A stretch of 64,000 nucleotides of DNA, from assembly GCF_001426645.1 (NCBI RefSeq), contig NZ_LMEX01000001.1, positions 448,755 to 512,754 of the forward strand. Reading direction: 5' to 3'. Positions 1 through 8,316 of the stretch are shown piece by piece. Source of the DNA: Rhodanobacter sp. Root480 (lineage in GTDB: Bacteria > Pseudomonadota > Gammaproteobacteria > Xanthomonadales > Rhodanobacteraceae). The translations under genes and the position numbers were made by a program. Numbering within the stretch: the first letter of the stretch is position 1; each line of letters starts with the position of its first letter. Below the pieces are notes generated by a model. The model did no database searches. It was not told where the DNA came from and worked only from the letters and a program-made list of their open reading frames with translations.

Positions 1-2
1 CC

Positions 3-695
3 GACATCTACGGCCCCAGCCAGCCGACCATGCTGGGCGTGCACGGCAAGCCGGCGTCGCCGGACGGCAAGAGCATCATCCCGATGCAGGCGCACGGCAT
101 GCCGGTGATGTCGATCGGTTTCCTGGTGGAAGAGGACACGCCGATGATCTGGCGCGGCCCGATGGTGACCCAGGCGATGATGCAACTGATCACCGACACC
201 CGCTGGGAACAGCTCGACTACCTCATCATCGACCTGCCGCCCGGTACCGGCGACATCCAGCTGACGTTGTCGCAGAAGGTGCCGGTGGCCGGCGCGGTGA
301 TCGTCACCACACCGCAGGACATCGCCCTGCTGGACGCACGCAAGGCGCTGAAGATGTTCGAGAAGGTGGAAGTGCCGGTGCTGGGCGTGGTGGAGAACAT
401 GGCTACCCACGTGTGCTCCAACTGCGGCCACGAGGAGAACATCTTCGGCGAAGGCGGCGGCGAGCGCATGGCCACGCAATACGGCGCGGCCTATCTTGGC
501 TCGCTGCCGCTGGATATCCGCATCCGCGAGCAGGCCGACGGCGGCAACCCCACCGTGGTGGCGATGCCCGAGTCCGACCTTGCCGCGCGCTACCGCGAGA
601 TCGCCCGCAACGCGGCCGGCCGGCTGTCGCGCCAGCCGCGCAACAAGTCGTTGGGCCTGGGCAAGATCGTGGTGCAGGGCGCGCCCGCTGCATGA
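3..695 (+). CDS. apbC: Mrp/ApbC family iron-sulfur carrier ATPase (5' end outside window)
   Basis: This is the C-terminal 230 residues of a P-loop NTPase of the Mrp/Nbp35 family, which binds and delivers [4Fe-4S] clusters in the cytosol. The reading frame is open from base 3, so the N-terminal Walker A lies upstream of the window. Visible hallmarks are DIYGPSQP at the start, the Walker-B-like LIIDLPPGTGD near residue 76 of the fragment, and the CSNCGH pair of cysteines that in this family bridges the cluster between two subunits. The stop overlaps the start of the next gene by 4 bases (ATGA). Family assignment is secure; the symbol follows common usage (also called mrp). Confidence 0.93.
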   Translation, partial: DIYGPSQPTMLGVHGKPASPDGKSIIPMQAHGMPVMSIGFLVEEDTPMIWRGPMVTQAMMQLITDTRWEQLDYLIIDLPPGTGDIQLTLSQKVPVAGAVIVTTPQDIALLDARKALKMFEKVEVPVLGVVENMATHVCSNCGHEENIFGEGGGERMATQYGAAYLGSLPLDIRIREQADGGNPTVVAMPESDLAARYREIARNAAGRLSRQPRNKSLGLGKIVVQGAPAA

Positions 696-1225
696 CGGCG
701 CCACGGCGCGTGTTGTGCCTCTGCGGCAGCCTGCGCCGGGCATCGTCGAACCGCGCCGCGCTGCAGGCTGCGCAGCAACTGGCACCGCCGACGTTGGAGC
801 TTGTGCTGTACGAGGGGCTCGGCACGCTGCCGCTGTTCAATCCGGACGATGAAGTCGATCCGCTGCCGCCTTCGGTGCTGGCGCTGCGTGCAGCCGTCGG
901 CACCGCTGATGCCTTGCTGGTCGCCTGCCCGGAATACGCCCACGGCGTACCTGGCGCGTTCAAGAACCTGCTGGACTGGTTGGTCGGCAGCCTGGAGTTT
1001 CCCGGCAAGCCGGTGCTGTTGCTGAATACCTCGGCGCGCGATTCGTATCATGCGCAAGCGTCGCTGGCGGAAATTCTCTCCACCATGTCGGCGCCACTGC
1101 TGACCTCGCAACCGTTGACTGTGGCGCTTCCGGGCGCTGGCTGCACAGCGGCGCAGGTACTGGGCAGCGCTGATCGCTGCGCGGAATTGCGGGCGGTGCT
1201 GGGCATTCTGGCCACGGCTATTTAG
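692..1225 (+). CDS. NADPH-dependent FMN reductase family protein
   Basis: A 177-residue flavodoxin-fold protein. The N-terminal LCLCGSLRRASSN matches the phosphate-binding loop (GSxRxxSxN) of the NADPH-dependent FMN reductase/ArsH/chromate reductase family, and CPEYAHGVPGAFKNLLDW near residue 85 is the family's second signature (PEYxxxxPxxLKNxxDW). It probably reduces FMN or a quinone with NAD(P)H in the cytosol; the true substrate cannot be read from sequence. The ATG start overlaps the stop of the Mrp gene in ATGA, implying translational coupling. The frame stays open upstream as a shadow of the Mrp gene, so the start was set by homology and the overlap. Confidence 0.85.
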   Translation: MTAPRRVLCLCGSLRRASSNRAALQAAQQLAPPTLELVLYEGLGTLPLFNPDDEVDPLPPSVLALRAAVGTADALLVACPEYAHGVPGAFKNLLDWLVGSLEFPGKPVLLLNTSARDSYHAQASLAEILSTMSAPLLTSQPLTVALPGAGCTAAQVLGSADRCAELRAVLGILATAI

Positions 1226-1244
1226 ACGCGCAGTCGCGTTGGTT

Positions 1245-1326
1245 CTTGTGGGAGCGGCTTCAGCCGCGATGCTTCTGCCTCTGGGCTCCACAGCAAGAGC
1301 ATCGCGACTGAAGTCGCTCCCACAAG
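1245..1326. repeat. REP-like inverted pair (BIME-like)
   Basis: Two 28-base arms (1245-1272 and 1299-1326) are inverted copies separated by 26 bases. Each arm also contains its own small hairpin: GCGGCTTCAGCCGC on the left and, in inverted form, GCGACTTCAGTCGC on the right. The arms differ at two positions that compensate each other within the inner stem. Related copies occur at 32634 and 52455, with a variant at 61037. This resembles REP sequences of Pseudomonas and Xanthomonadales, which are spread by RAYT transposases and sit between genes. No RAYT gene is in the window. Confidence 0.85.
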
Positions 1327-1418
1327 CCCGCTGCGCTGGCGCAGCAGCACTCCTACCATGTATTTTTGCCGCTTTGCGCCCGGTTTGACCGGGCCGTCCC
1401 GACCGAACCGGAGACAGC

Positions 1419-1985
1419 GTGAGCATCAAACCCGACAAGTGGATCCGCCGCATGGCCGAGCAGCACGGCATGATCGAGCCGTTCGAACCCGGCCAGGTGA
1501 AGGTTCGGGACGAGCAGCGGCTGATCTCCTACGGCACTTCCAGCTACGGCTACGACGTGCGCTGCGCCCGCGAGTTCAAGGTGTTTACCAACATCAACTC
1601 CACCATCGTCGATCCGAAGTCGTTCGATCCGAACAGCTTCGTGGACGTGGAGGCGGATGTCTGCATCATCCCGCCCAATTCCTTCGCGCTGGCGCGCACC
1701 ATCGAGTACTTCCGGATACCGCGCAAGGTGCTCACCATCTGCCTGGGCAAAAGCACCTACGCGCGCTGCGGCATCATCGTCAACGTGACGCCGCTGGAGC
1801 CCGAGTGGGAAGGCCACGTGACGCTGGAGTTCTCCAACACCACCCCGCTGCCCGCGAAAATCTACGCCAACGAGGGCGTGGCGCAGATGCTGTTCCTCGA
1901 ATCCGACGAGGAATGCGAGACCAGCTACAAGGACCGTGGCGGCAAGTATCAGGGCCAGCAGGGCGTGACCTTGCCGCGTACGTGA
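1419..1985 (+). CDS. dcd: dCTP deaminase
   Basis: Converts dCTP to dUTP plus ammonia, supplying dUMP for thymidylate synthesis. The 188-residue length fits the trimeric Dcd family. Signatures include [13 protein letters not shown] near residues 41-53, the nucleotide-binding GKSTYARCG, and the catalytic-region sequence [14 protein letters not shown], whose second Glu is the expected catalytic acid. The start is GTG, preceded by GGAGACA at the right distance; no ATG gives a better N terminus. It stands alone between a REP-like element and a lipoprotein gene. Confidence 0.97.
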   Translation: MSIKPDKWIRRMAEQHGMIEPFEPGQVKVRDEQRLISYGTSSYGYDVRCAREFKVFTNINSTIVDPKSFDPNSFVDVEADVCIIPPNSFALARTIEYFRIPRKVLTICLGKSTYARCGIIVNVTPLEPEWEGHVTLEFSNTTPLPAKIYANEGVAQMLFLESDEECETSYKDRGGKYQGQQGVTLPRT

Positions 1986-2067
1986 ACGAAACACGCCCGG
2001 TGGTCCGCAGGACCGCCGGCGGCCGCTACACTTCGCCGGTGCAACGATGATTTTTCAGGAGAGTCCG

Positions 2068-2562
2068 ATGATCCGTTTTTCCATCCTGCTGACCCGAATT
2101 GCCGCCATGGCCTTGCTGGGCAGTGTGGTATTGCTCGCCGGTTGCAGCCTGGGTGGCACCAAGGAGGGCATCAGCACCAACGCCATGCGCGGGCAGTTCG
2201 ACGCCACCATCAAGGCCTACAAGAACGGTCAGTTCCTGGTCGATGGCGCGGTGCTTTCCGCGCTGGATACCGGCAGCCACTTTGCCTACCTGAAAGACCA
2301 GGGCAAGCTGCCCAAGACCGTGCTGCTCGAGCGCAGCGACGACTCCAAGATCCGCAAGCAGCACCTGCAGTACATGGCGCGGATGCAGGATGACTACAAG
2401 TTCACGGTGTATTTCGATGACGACGGCACGCTGAAGCGGATCAACCCGATCGAGACCGAGGCCCGTCCGCTGCAGGAGACCCACGCGCCGGTGCAGATGA
2501 ACAAGCAGCAGCGCGGCAAGGATGCGGCCGGCAAGGATTTCGATCCCAATCCGCAGCCCTGA
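2068..2562 (+). CDS. Predicted lipoprotein of unknown function
   Basis: A 164-residue protein with a typical lipoprotein signal: charged start (MIRF), hydrophobic stretch and LLAGC lipobox, giving lipidated Cys26. ATG 2068 was chosen over ATG 2047 because AGGAG sits 5 bases upstream and because the longer form would put extra residues before the signal. The mature part is hydrophilic and ends in a Lys/Pro-rich tail. No family was recognised. It is followed by a strong bidirectional terminator and faces the HIT gene convergently. Confidence 0.75.
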   Translation: MIRFSILLTRIAAMALLGSVVLLAGCSLGGTKEGISTNAMRGQFDATIKAYKNGQFLVDGAVLSALDTGSHFAYLKDQGKLPKTVLLERSDDSKIRKQHLQYMARMQDDYKFTVYFDDDGTLKRINPIETEARPLQETHAPVQMNKQQRGKDAAGKDFDPNPQP

Positions 2563-2581
2563 GTCGCTCCCCGCAGCAACG

Positions 2582-2610
2582 AAAGCCCGCGCTCAGTCGC
2601 GGGCTTTTTC
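2582..2610. terminator. Bidirectional intrinsic terminator between convergent genes
   Basis: An 8-bp perfect stem (AGCCCGCG at 2584-2591 with CGCGGGCT at 2598-2605) has a 6-base loop, with A residues before and TTTTTC after. It can therefore terminate the lipoprotein transcript and the opposite HIT/hydrolase transcript. The stop codon of the HIT gene (2593-2595) lies in the loop. Confidence 0.9.
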
Positions 2611-3015
2611 GTGCCCCCAGTGCTGGCGCAGCGCCGCCAGTCGCGCCGTCGCCTCGTCCGGCTGGTAGGGCATGGACGTGCCATGGCCCCACACCGGACC
2701 GGGCCAGGCGTCGTCGCCTTCGCGGCGGGCCACCACGTGTACATGCAGCTGCCGCACCACGTTGCCCAGTGCGCCGATGTTGAGCTTGTCGCAGGGCGCC
2801 ACCGAGCGCAGCGCGGCGGCGGCCTGGTCCACCTCCCGCCACAGCCGTGCGCGCTCGTCATCGGCCAGGTCGGTGACTTCGGCCAACCCCGGTCGGCGCG
2901 GCACCAGGATCAGCCAGGCGTAGCGCGCGTCGTTCATCAGGCGCACCTCGCACAACGGCAAGGTGGTGACGGCAAACGTGTCGGCGGCGAGCCGCGGGTC
3001 GAGTGTGAAGCTCAT
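2593..3015 (-). CDS. HIT family nucleotide-binding protein
   Basis: A 140-residue histidine-triad protein, expected to be a nucleotidyl hydrolase or transferase. The core motif reads QLHVHVVAR around residues 89-97: the two inner histidines (His91, His93) are present while the first triad position is Gln, a variant common in bacterial HIT-like proteins. The start overlaps the stop of the upstream dienelactone hydrolase gene (ATGA at 3012-3015), so the two form one minus-strand operon. Substrate is unknown. Confidence 0.85.
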   Translation of the reverse strand: MSFTLDPRLAADTFAVTTLPLCEVRLMNDARYAWLILVPRRPGLAEVTDLADDERARLWREVDQAAAALRSVAPCDKLNIGALGNVVRQLHVHVVARREGDDAWPGPVWGHGTSMPYQPDEATARLAALRQHWGHEKARD

Positions 3016-3683
3016 GCGGCGGCCAATTGCGTTGCGAAGAAATCCAGCGTGCGCTGCATCGCCAGCTTCGCGCTGGCCTCGTGGTAGCTGGAGTTGCCGT
3101 CGCGGTTGAACGCGTGATCGGCGCCGGGGTAGGTGAAGGTTTCCATCTGCGGCAGGGCATCGCGGTGTTTGGCAACTGCCTCGGGCGGGATGTTGGGGTC
3201 CTTCTCGCCGAAGTGGAACATCACCGGAGCCTTCGGCGTTTCATGCAGAAACGGCAGGTTGCGCGCGCCGTAGTAGCTCACCGACGGCAGGCCCAGGCGC
3301 AGCGCCGCCAGCAACGCCACCGTGCCGCCCCAGCAATAGCCGACGGTACCGATCTTTCCCGCCGAGGCGATGGATTCGGCCGCGCTGGCCACGTCTTCCA
3401 GCGCGCGCTCCAGCCCCAGTTCGGTGACCAGTGCCTTGCCCCGGGCGGCGCCGCCGCGGTCGTAGGCCAGTTCCACGCCGGACTCCAGCCGGTCGAAGAA
3501 CGCCGGGGCGATCGCCACGTAACCGTGTGCGGCGAAGCGATCGGCCATGTCGCGAATATGCGCGGTCACCCCGAAAATCTCCTGGATCACCACCAGGCCA
3601 CCCTTCGGCTGGCCCTGCGGCCGCGCCAGATAACCGCCGATGCACTGCGTGCCGGAGGTGGGAATGTTGATGGGCTGACCCAT
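3012..3683 (-). CDS. Dienelactone hydrolase family alpha/beta hydrolase
   Basis: A 223-residue cytosolic hydrolase of the dienelactone hydrolase (carboxymethylenebutenolidase) family. The triad is visible: nucleophile Cys117 in GYCWGG, Asp162 in GEKDPNIP, and His190 in GADHAF. The start at 3683 (MGQPIN) has AGGAG upstream; the frame remains open for 26 more codons but that extension is Arg/Pro-rich and unlike the family. No aromatic degradation genes are adjacent, so a role in chlorocatechol breakdown should not be assumed. Confidence 0.88.
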   Translation of the reverse strand: MGQPINIPTSGTQCIGGYLARPQGQPKGGLVVIQEIFGVTAHIRDMADRFAAHGYVAIAPAFFDRLESGVELAYDRGGAARGKALVTELGLERALEDVASAAESIASAGKIGTVGYCWGGTVALLAALRLGLPSVSYYGARNLPFLHETPKAPVMFHFGEKDPNIPPEAVAKHRDALPQMETFTYPGADHAFNRDGNSSYHEASAKLAMQRTLDFFATQLAAA

Positions 3684-3801
3684 GGCTGGCTCCTGTGGGG
3701 AAAAGGGGATTCTAGGCCTCGGGCGGGGAGGGCGTGGCATGCGCGACGGGGAATGACGCATGACCCACCGAGGCCGCCCTCGGCGTCATGCCGCATTCCC
3801 G

Positions 3802-3807
3802 TATAAT
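3802..3807 (+). promoter_or_regulatory. Candidate -10 element (TATAAT) of rimO
   Basis: A perfect TATAAT lies 36 bases before the rimO ATG in the gap between divergent genes. No convincing -35 was found 16-18 bases upstream, so this is a candidate only. Confidence 0.45.
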
Positions 3808-3843
3808 TGCCTGTTGCCCCGCAGTTTCACGGTATCGACGCCC

Positions 3844-5181
3844 ATGTCCCAACCTGCCCACAAGATCGGTTTCGTCAGTCTCGGCTGCCCCAAGGCACTG
3901 GTCGATTCCGAGCGCATCCTGACCCAGCTGAAGGTCGAGGGTTACGAGATCGTGCCCAGCTACAACGCGGCCGATGCGGTGGTGGTGAACACTTGCGGCT
4001 TCATCGACGCGGCGGTGCAGGAGTCGCTGGATTCGATCGGCACCGCGCTCAACGAGAACGGCAAGGTCATCGTCACCGGTTGCCTGGGCAAGCGCGAGAG
4101 CCTAATCCGCGAGGCGTACCCCGAGGTGCTGTCGGTCAGCGGTCCGCAGGACTACACCAGCGTGATGGGTGCGGTGCACGCCGCCTTGCCGCCGCAGCGC
4201 AACCGGTTCCTCGACATCGTGCCGGACACCGGCGTGAAGCTGACGCCCAAGCACTACGCGTACCTGAAGATTTCCGAAGGCTGCAATCACCGCTGCAGCT
4301 TCTGCATCATCCCGTCGATGCGCGGCAACCTGGTCTCCCGCCCGGTCGACGAGGTGCTGATCGAGGCGGAGAAGCTGGTGAAGGGCGGCGTGAAGGAGCT
4401 GCTGGTGATCTCGCAGGACACCAGCGCCTATGGCGTCGACGTGAAGTACGCCGAGCACGATTGGCGCGGCAAGGCCTACCGCACGCGGATGACCGAGCTG
4501 TGCGAGGGCCTGTCCGAACTGGGCGTGTGGACGCGGCTGCACTACGTCTACCCGTACCCGCACGTAGACGAGCTGATGCCGCTGATGGCGGCCGGCAAGA
4601 TCCTGCCGTACCTGGATATCCCGTTCCAGCACGCCAGTCCGCGCATCCTGAAATTGATGAAGCGCCCCGGCAACATCGACAAGACGCTGGAGCGCATCCA
4701 GAACTGGCGCAAGGTGGTGCCGGACCTGACCATCCGCAGCACGTTCATCGTGGGCTTTCCCGGCGAGACCGAGGCGGAGTTCCAGGAGCTGCTGGACTTC
4801 CTGCGCGAGGCCGAACTCGACCGCGTGGGCGCCTTCACCTATTCGCCGGTCGACGGCGCGAAAGCCAACGAGCTGCCCGACCCGGTTTCCGAGGAATTGA
4901 AGGAAGACCGGCTGGAACAATTCATGGCGGTGCAGGCGGAAATTTCCGCCGCGAAACTGCAGCGCAAGATCGGCCGCACGATGAAGGTGCTGGTGGACGA
5001 GGCCGGCGCCGAGGGTGCGGTGGCACGTTCCGCCGCCGATGCGCCCGAGATCGACGGCACGGTGCTGATTGCCGACGGCCAGCAATTGAAGCCGGGCCAG
5101 TTCGTCGACGTCGTCATCGAGGATGCCGGCGAACACGACCTGCATGCGCGGCTGGCATATCCCGCGCTGAAAGTGATGTAA
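3844..5181 (+). CDS. rimO: Ribosomal protein S12 methylthiotransferase RimO
   Basis: A radical-SAM enzyme that methylthiolates the conserved Asp of ribosomal protein S12. The 445-residue protein has the three expected parts: an N-terminal UPF0004 domain with cluster cysteines Cys15, Cys51 and Cys80; the radical SAM CX3CX2C motif CNHRCSFC (Cys147, 151, 154); and a C-terminal TRAM-like region. [11 protein letters not shown] and the length distinguish RimO from the tRNA enzyme MiaB. ATG 3844 gives the family N terminus ([18 protein letters not shown]); the upstream in-frame extension lacks homology. Confidence 0.97.
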   Translation: MSQPAHKIGFVSLGCPKALVDSERILTQLKVEGYEIVPSYNAADAVVVNTCGFIDAAVQESLDSIGTALNENGKVIVTGCLGKRESLIREAYPEVLSVSGPQDYTSVMGAVHAALPPQRNRFLDIVPDTGVKLTPKHYAYLKISEGCNHRCSFCIIPSMRGNLVSRPVDEVLIEAEKLVKGGVKELLVISQDTSAYGVDVKYAEHDWRGKAYRTRMTELCEGLSELGVWTRLHYVYPYPHVDELMPLMAAGKILPYLDIPFQHASPRILKLMKRPGNIDKTLERIQNWRKVVPDLTIRSTFIVGFPGETEAEFQELLDFLREAELDRVGAFTYSPVDGAKANELPDPVSEELKEDRLEQFMAVQAEISAAKLQRKIGRTMKVLVDEAGAEGAVARSAADAPEIDGTVLIADGQQLKPGQFVDVVIEDAGEHDLHARLAYPALKVM

Positions 5182-5190
5182 GGCCGCCGC

Positions 5191-6018
5191 GTGCGTTACG
5201 TGGCGCCACCGCGCGGCACGGTGGATCCGGCGACGTTCGGCCGGCCGCCGCTGTCCCTGTGGCGTGACTACGCGGACCTGATCGAGGGCGCCGATTGGCC
5301 GTCCATCGATGCACTGAACCGCCGGCTGCCTCCCGGCGAAACCCATGGCTTCGTGGCGCAGACGCCCCAATTGCTGGCCGACGGCCAGCACTACGAGCAG
5401 CGCATCGCCGAACACGGCGCCATCGCCACCCGCGAAGGCAACTGGCACGACCTGCTCAATGCGCTGGTGTGGCTGCGCTATCCCGCGTTGAAGCAGGCGT
5501 TGAACCACCGCCAGATGGACGAGATCGCCCGCATCGGCCCCAAGCGGCGTTCGCGCGCGCAGTACGCGATGACCCATTTCGACGAAGGCGGCGTGATCGT
5601 CGGCCTGCGCGATCCGTCGCTGCTGGCGTTGTGGGACGCGCACGATTGGTATGGCCTGTTCTGGCGCCGCCGGCAGGCTTGGCTGGATGGCTCGATCCGT
5701 CTGGCGCTGTTCGGGCATGCCTTGCTGGAGCATGCCTTGAACCCCGACAAGCTGCTGGTGGGCAAGGCGCTGGTGTTCGATACGTCCCGCGTTGGTGCTG
5801 ACGTGGATCTCGTCGCCGCCGGTACAGACATGATCGCCAGCGGCCGCTGGTTGAACGATCCGCTGGAGCTGCGCCCGCTACCGCTGGCCGGATTGCCAGG
5901 CTGGCGCCCGGACAATGGCGACGAGGCTTTCCATCGCACCACGGCGTGCTACCAGTCGCGCCGTGAGGGGCGGCAATATCCGCCGGCCTGGTGCTTGTCG
6001 CGCCAGGGCCGCGGATAA
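5191..6018 (+). CDS. DUF3025 domain-containing protein
   Basis: A 275-residue soluble protein matching my recollection of the DUF3025 family, whose function is unknown. Conserved-looking blocks are NWHDLLNALVWLRYPALKQ near residue 84, THFDEGGVIV near residue 128, and a C-terminal RPDNGDEAFH with a Tyr/Arg-rich end. It begins with GTG nine bases after rimO, so it is probably co-transcribed. The start could also lie further in, but the GTG is the first in frame after the rimO stop. Confidence 0.75.
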   Translation: MRYVAPPRGTVDPATFGRPPLSLWRDYADLIEGADWPSIDALNRRLPPGETHGFVAQTPQLLADGQHYEQRIAEHGAIATREGNWHDLLNALVWLRYPALKQALNHRQMDEIARIGPKRRSRAQYAMTHFDEGGVIVGLRDPSLLALWDAHDWYGLFWRRRQAWLDGSIRLALFGHALLEHALNPDKLLVGKALVFDTSRVGADVDLVAAGTDMIASGRWLNDPLELRPLPLAGLPGWRPDNGDEAFHRTTACYQSRREGRQYPPAWCLSRQGRG

Positions 6019-6182
6019 CGTCCGGTGGCGATGGCGGCTAGTAGTGGACTTGGCGGGGGCCGTCAGGTTCACTGTCGCTGATGAAAGCTGCGCCACCGGC
6101 AGGCTTGTCGCTGGATAGCGAACAACGCGCTGCGCTCATTTCGACCCTACCATCCAATGCCGCGCAACACGTGGGAGACGAC

Positions 6183-6527
6183 ATGGCTACCGACCAGGAT
6201 TTCGCCGACTACGTGGCAGAGCAGGTGGCGCTTGGCGATCGCCTGAGCCGCAAGCCGATGTTCGGCGAGTACGCGTTCTACGTGGACGGGAAGGTGGTGG
6301 GTTTTGCCTGCGACAACAGCTTCTTCGTGAAGCCGTCGGCGGCGGGCGACGCGTTCGTGCCGACGCTTCCCCGCAAGCCGCCGTATCCCGGTGCCAAGGA
6401 TTACCTGGTGGCCGATGAGCTGCTGGATGATTCCGAGCAGATCCAGCGCCTGATCCTGCAAACGGCGGCGTTGATGCCGCTGCCCAAGCCGAGGAAGCCT
6501 GCGGTGGCGCGCAAGTCCGCCAGGTGA
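6183..6527 (+). CDS. TfoX N-terminal domain protein
   Basis: A 114-residue protein that resembles the stand-alone TfoX N-terminal domain family: LSRKPMFGEYAFYVDGKVVGFACDN followed by FFVKPS matches its conserved core. Full-length TfoX/Sxy activates competence genes, but single-domain versions like this have no settled role. ATG 6183 is preceded by GGGAGACGAC; the frame is open 34 codons further upstream but without supporting features. The C terminus is Lys/Arg/Pro-rich. Confidence 0.75.
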   Translation: MATDQDFADYVAEQVALGDRLSRKPMFGEYAFYVDGKVVGFACDNSFFVKPSAAGDAFVPTLPRKPPYPGAKDYLVADELLDDSEQIQRLILQTAALMPLPKPRKPAVARKSAR

Positions 6528-6551
6528 CGCGATGGGCTGCGCGCTCAGGCG

Positions 6552-7055
6552 TTACGCGTCGTAGCCGACGTCGACCACGATGAACTGCGTGGGGCCGCCT
6601 GGCAGCGCGGCTTCGAATTCGTCGTCCAGCCGTTTCTTGAGCACCGCGCGGGCCATGGGCGAGTCGATGCTGATCCAGCCGAGTTTGGCGTCGGTTTCGT
6701 CCGGGCCCACGATGCGGTAGCGGGTTTCCTCGCCGCTGGCCGAGTTTTCCAGCGTGATATGTGCGCCGAAAAACACCACCTCACGGTCGGCGGGAGCGCC
6801 TTCGGCGACCTTCAATGCGGGGATGCGCTTGCTGAGGTAGCGCGCGCGGCGATCGATCTCGCCCAGTTGTTTCTTGCGGTAGGTGTACTCGGCGTTCTCC
6901 GAGCGGTCGCCTTCGGCCGCGGCCGCCGCCAGCGCCTTGACCACCTCGGGGCGCACGGTATGCCACAGGTGATCGAGCTCGGCCTTGAGCCGCTCGAAAC
7001 CCTCGCGGGTGATGATCGCGGTGGAGCTGGGTGAGGGTGGGCGCCAGCGACTCAT
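6552..7055 (-). CDS. greB: Transcription elongation factor GreB
   Basis: Reactivates backtracked RNA polymerase by stimulating cleavage of the nascent transcript. The 167-residue protein has the N-terminal coiled coil with catalytic acids Asp50 and Glu53 in [10 protein letters not shown], then the FKBP-like C domain ([18 protein letters not shown]). The YRKK continuation after the acidic tip indicates GreB rather than GreA. The start (7053-7055) overlaps the stop of the upstream membrane protein gene by 4 bases. It is last in a three-gene minus-strand operon. Confidence 0.95.
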   Translation of the reverse strand: MSRWRPPSPSSTAIITREGFERLKAELDHLWHTVRPEVVKALAAAAAEGDRSENAEYTYRKKQLGEIDRRARYLSKRIPALKVAEGAPADREVVFFGAHITLENSASGEETRYRIVGPDETDAKLGWISIDSPMARAVLKKRLDDEFEAALPGGPTQFIVVDVGYDA

Positions 7056-8302
7056 GCGGTGTGCGCCAGTTGCCGTCGCTGGGCGTCGATCTCGCCGCGC
7101 AGCGGATGCTCGGGCCATGTCGTGGCCAGCCGGTCGAGCAGTGCGGCCGCACTGGCGTGCTGGTCGGTGTGGGCGGCCAGGGCCCGTGCCGCCAACAGGC
7201 CGTAGTGCGGTACCTGCGGGTCGCGCGGCCAGTGCGCGAGATAACCCTGGCCGAGGTGGATCGCGAGGCGGCTCATGCCCACGCGCGCGGCCAGATCGGC
7301 CAGACCGCCGCAGGTTTGCGGGTCGTCCGGGATGAAGCCGGTATCGATGCCGATGCATTCCTGCAGCACGCCGAGCGCGCGGCGGGATTCGCCCTGGGCG
7401 ATCAGCGCGGCAATCCAGATCTGGCCATGTACCAGCAGGTCGTCGCGCAGGCCTTGCCGGTGCAGCAGTTCGCGGTAGGTCTGGTGGACGGCCGGGGGCG
7501 CCGCATGTTCGCGCAGCCGGCCGGCGAGTTGCCGCAAGGCCGCCATTGGGTCATCGATGGCTTGCTGGCGCGCTGCTTCGATCAGGCTTTCGTCGGCGTC
7601 CTGACCCGATGCCCTGGCCAACGCCGGTGCTTCGGGAACCATGCCGAAGCGCTCGTGGCGCTGGTGGATCATCGCGCCCATGAGATGGAAGGCGAGCAGG
7701 ATCAGGTAGGTGTAGGCGAACGCGAACAGCGGCAGCGCGAATACCCGCGGCAGCTGGGCGGTGGTGACCGAGGCGATCACGATCAGCACGCCGAGCAGCA
7801 GGTTGATCGCCACGGGAATCAGGTAGGCGGTACCGAAGGCGCCGATGACGCGCAGCCAGTTGAGCGGGTTGATGGCCAGCGCGAGATTGCCGTCGAACGC
7901 CAGCGACATGTCGATCGCCGGCAACACCAGCGCGGCCAGGATAAGCACCGGCCACAGCAGGCTCGGGAAGAACACGATGGACACCACGCACAAGGCCACC
8001 ACCAGCAGGTGGATCGCGGTGAGGCCCCAGCCGCTGGCGCTGTTGCCCTCACTACCCACGTCCGGCGGATCGGCGTAGCCGTTGGCGGTGTGCTGCATGC
8101 AGTCGGCGGCATAACGCCAGGTGGCTGCCCAGACCAGCGCGCTGGCCAGGGCGCCCACGAAGCCAGGGAGCAAGCCGACGTAATGGACCAGCGCCAGCAC
8201 CACACAGGTGGCCAGCGCGGGTCCGCGCAACGGATAGCCGAGGCCGTCCTGCAAACGCTGCGCGAACGGCGTGTCGGCGGCGACGATTTCGACGCGTGGC
8301 AT
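7052..8302 (-). CDS. Membrane protein with soluble helical C-terminal half, unknown function
   Basis: A 416-residue protein. The first ~215 residues contain about five to six hydrophobic segments, for example around [18 protein letters not shown] and [13 protein letters not shown]. The remaining ~200 residues are soluble, Ala/Leu-rich and helical, with a TPR-like look. I do not recognise the family. It starts 14 bases after the HerA-like ATPase gene and its stop overlaps greB, so the three genes form one unit. The start was set at ATG 8302 because the longer open frame is a shadow of the ATPase gene. Confidence 0.7.
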   Translation of the reverse strand: MPRVEIVAADTPFAQRLQDGLGYPLRGPALATCVVLALVHYVGLLPGFVGALASALVWAATWRYAADCMQHTANGYADPPDVGSEGNSASGWGLTAIHLLVVALCVVSIVFFPSLLWPVLILAALVLPAIDMSLAFDGNLALAINPLNWLRVIGAFGTAYLIPVAINLLLGVLIVIASVTTAQLPRVFALPLFAFAYTYLILLAFHLMGAMIHQRHERFGMVPEAPALARASGQDADESLIEAARQQAIDDPMAALRQLAGRLREHAAPPAVHQTYRELLHRQGLRDDLLVHGQIWIAALIAQGESRRALGVLQECIGIDTGFIPDDPQTCGGLADLAARVGMSRLAIHLGQGYLAHWPRDPQVPHYGLLAARALAAHTDQHASAAALLDRLATTWPEHPLRGEIDAQRRQLAHTA

Positions 8303-8316
8303 GGCGCTCGCCCTGC

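Noticed and set aside
3012..3683. Aromatic degradation (chlorocatechol) gene
   Set aside because: The dienelactone hydrolase fold is present but no catechol pathway genes are near; the family is broad.
4102..5733. 543-codon open frame on the minus strand
   Set aside because: It is a shadow of rimO and the DUF3025 gene; the protein is low-complexity (His, Gln, Arg, Val), has no motif, and both plus-strand genes are well supported.
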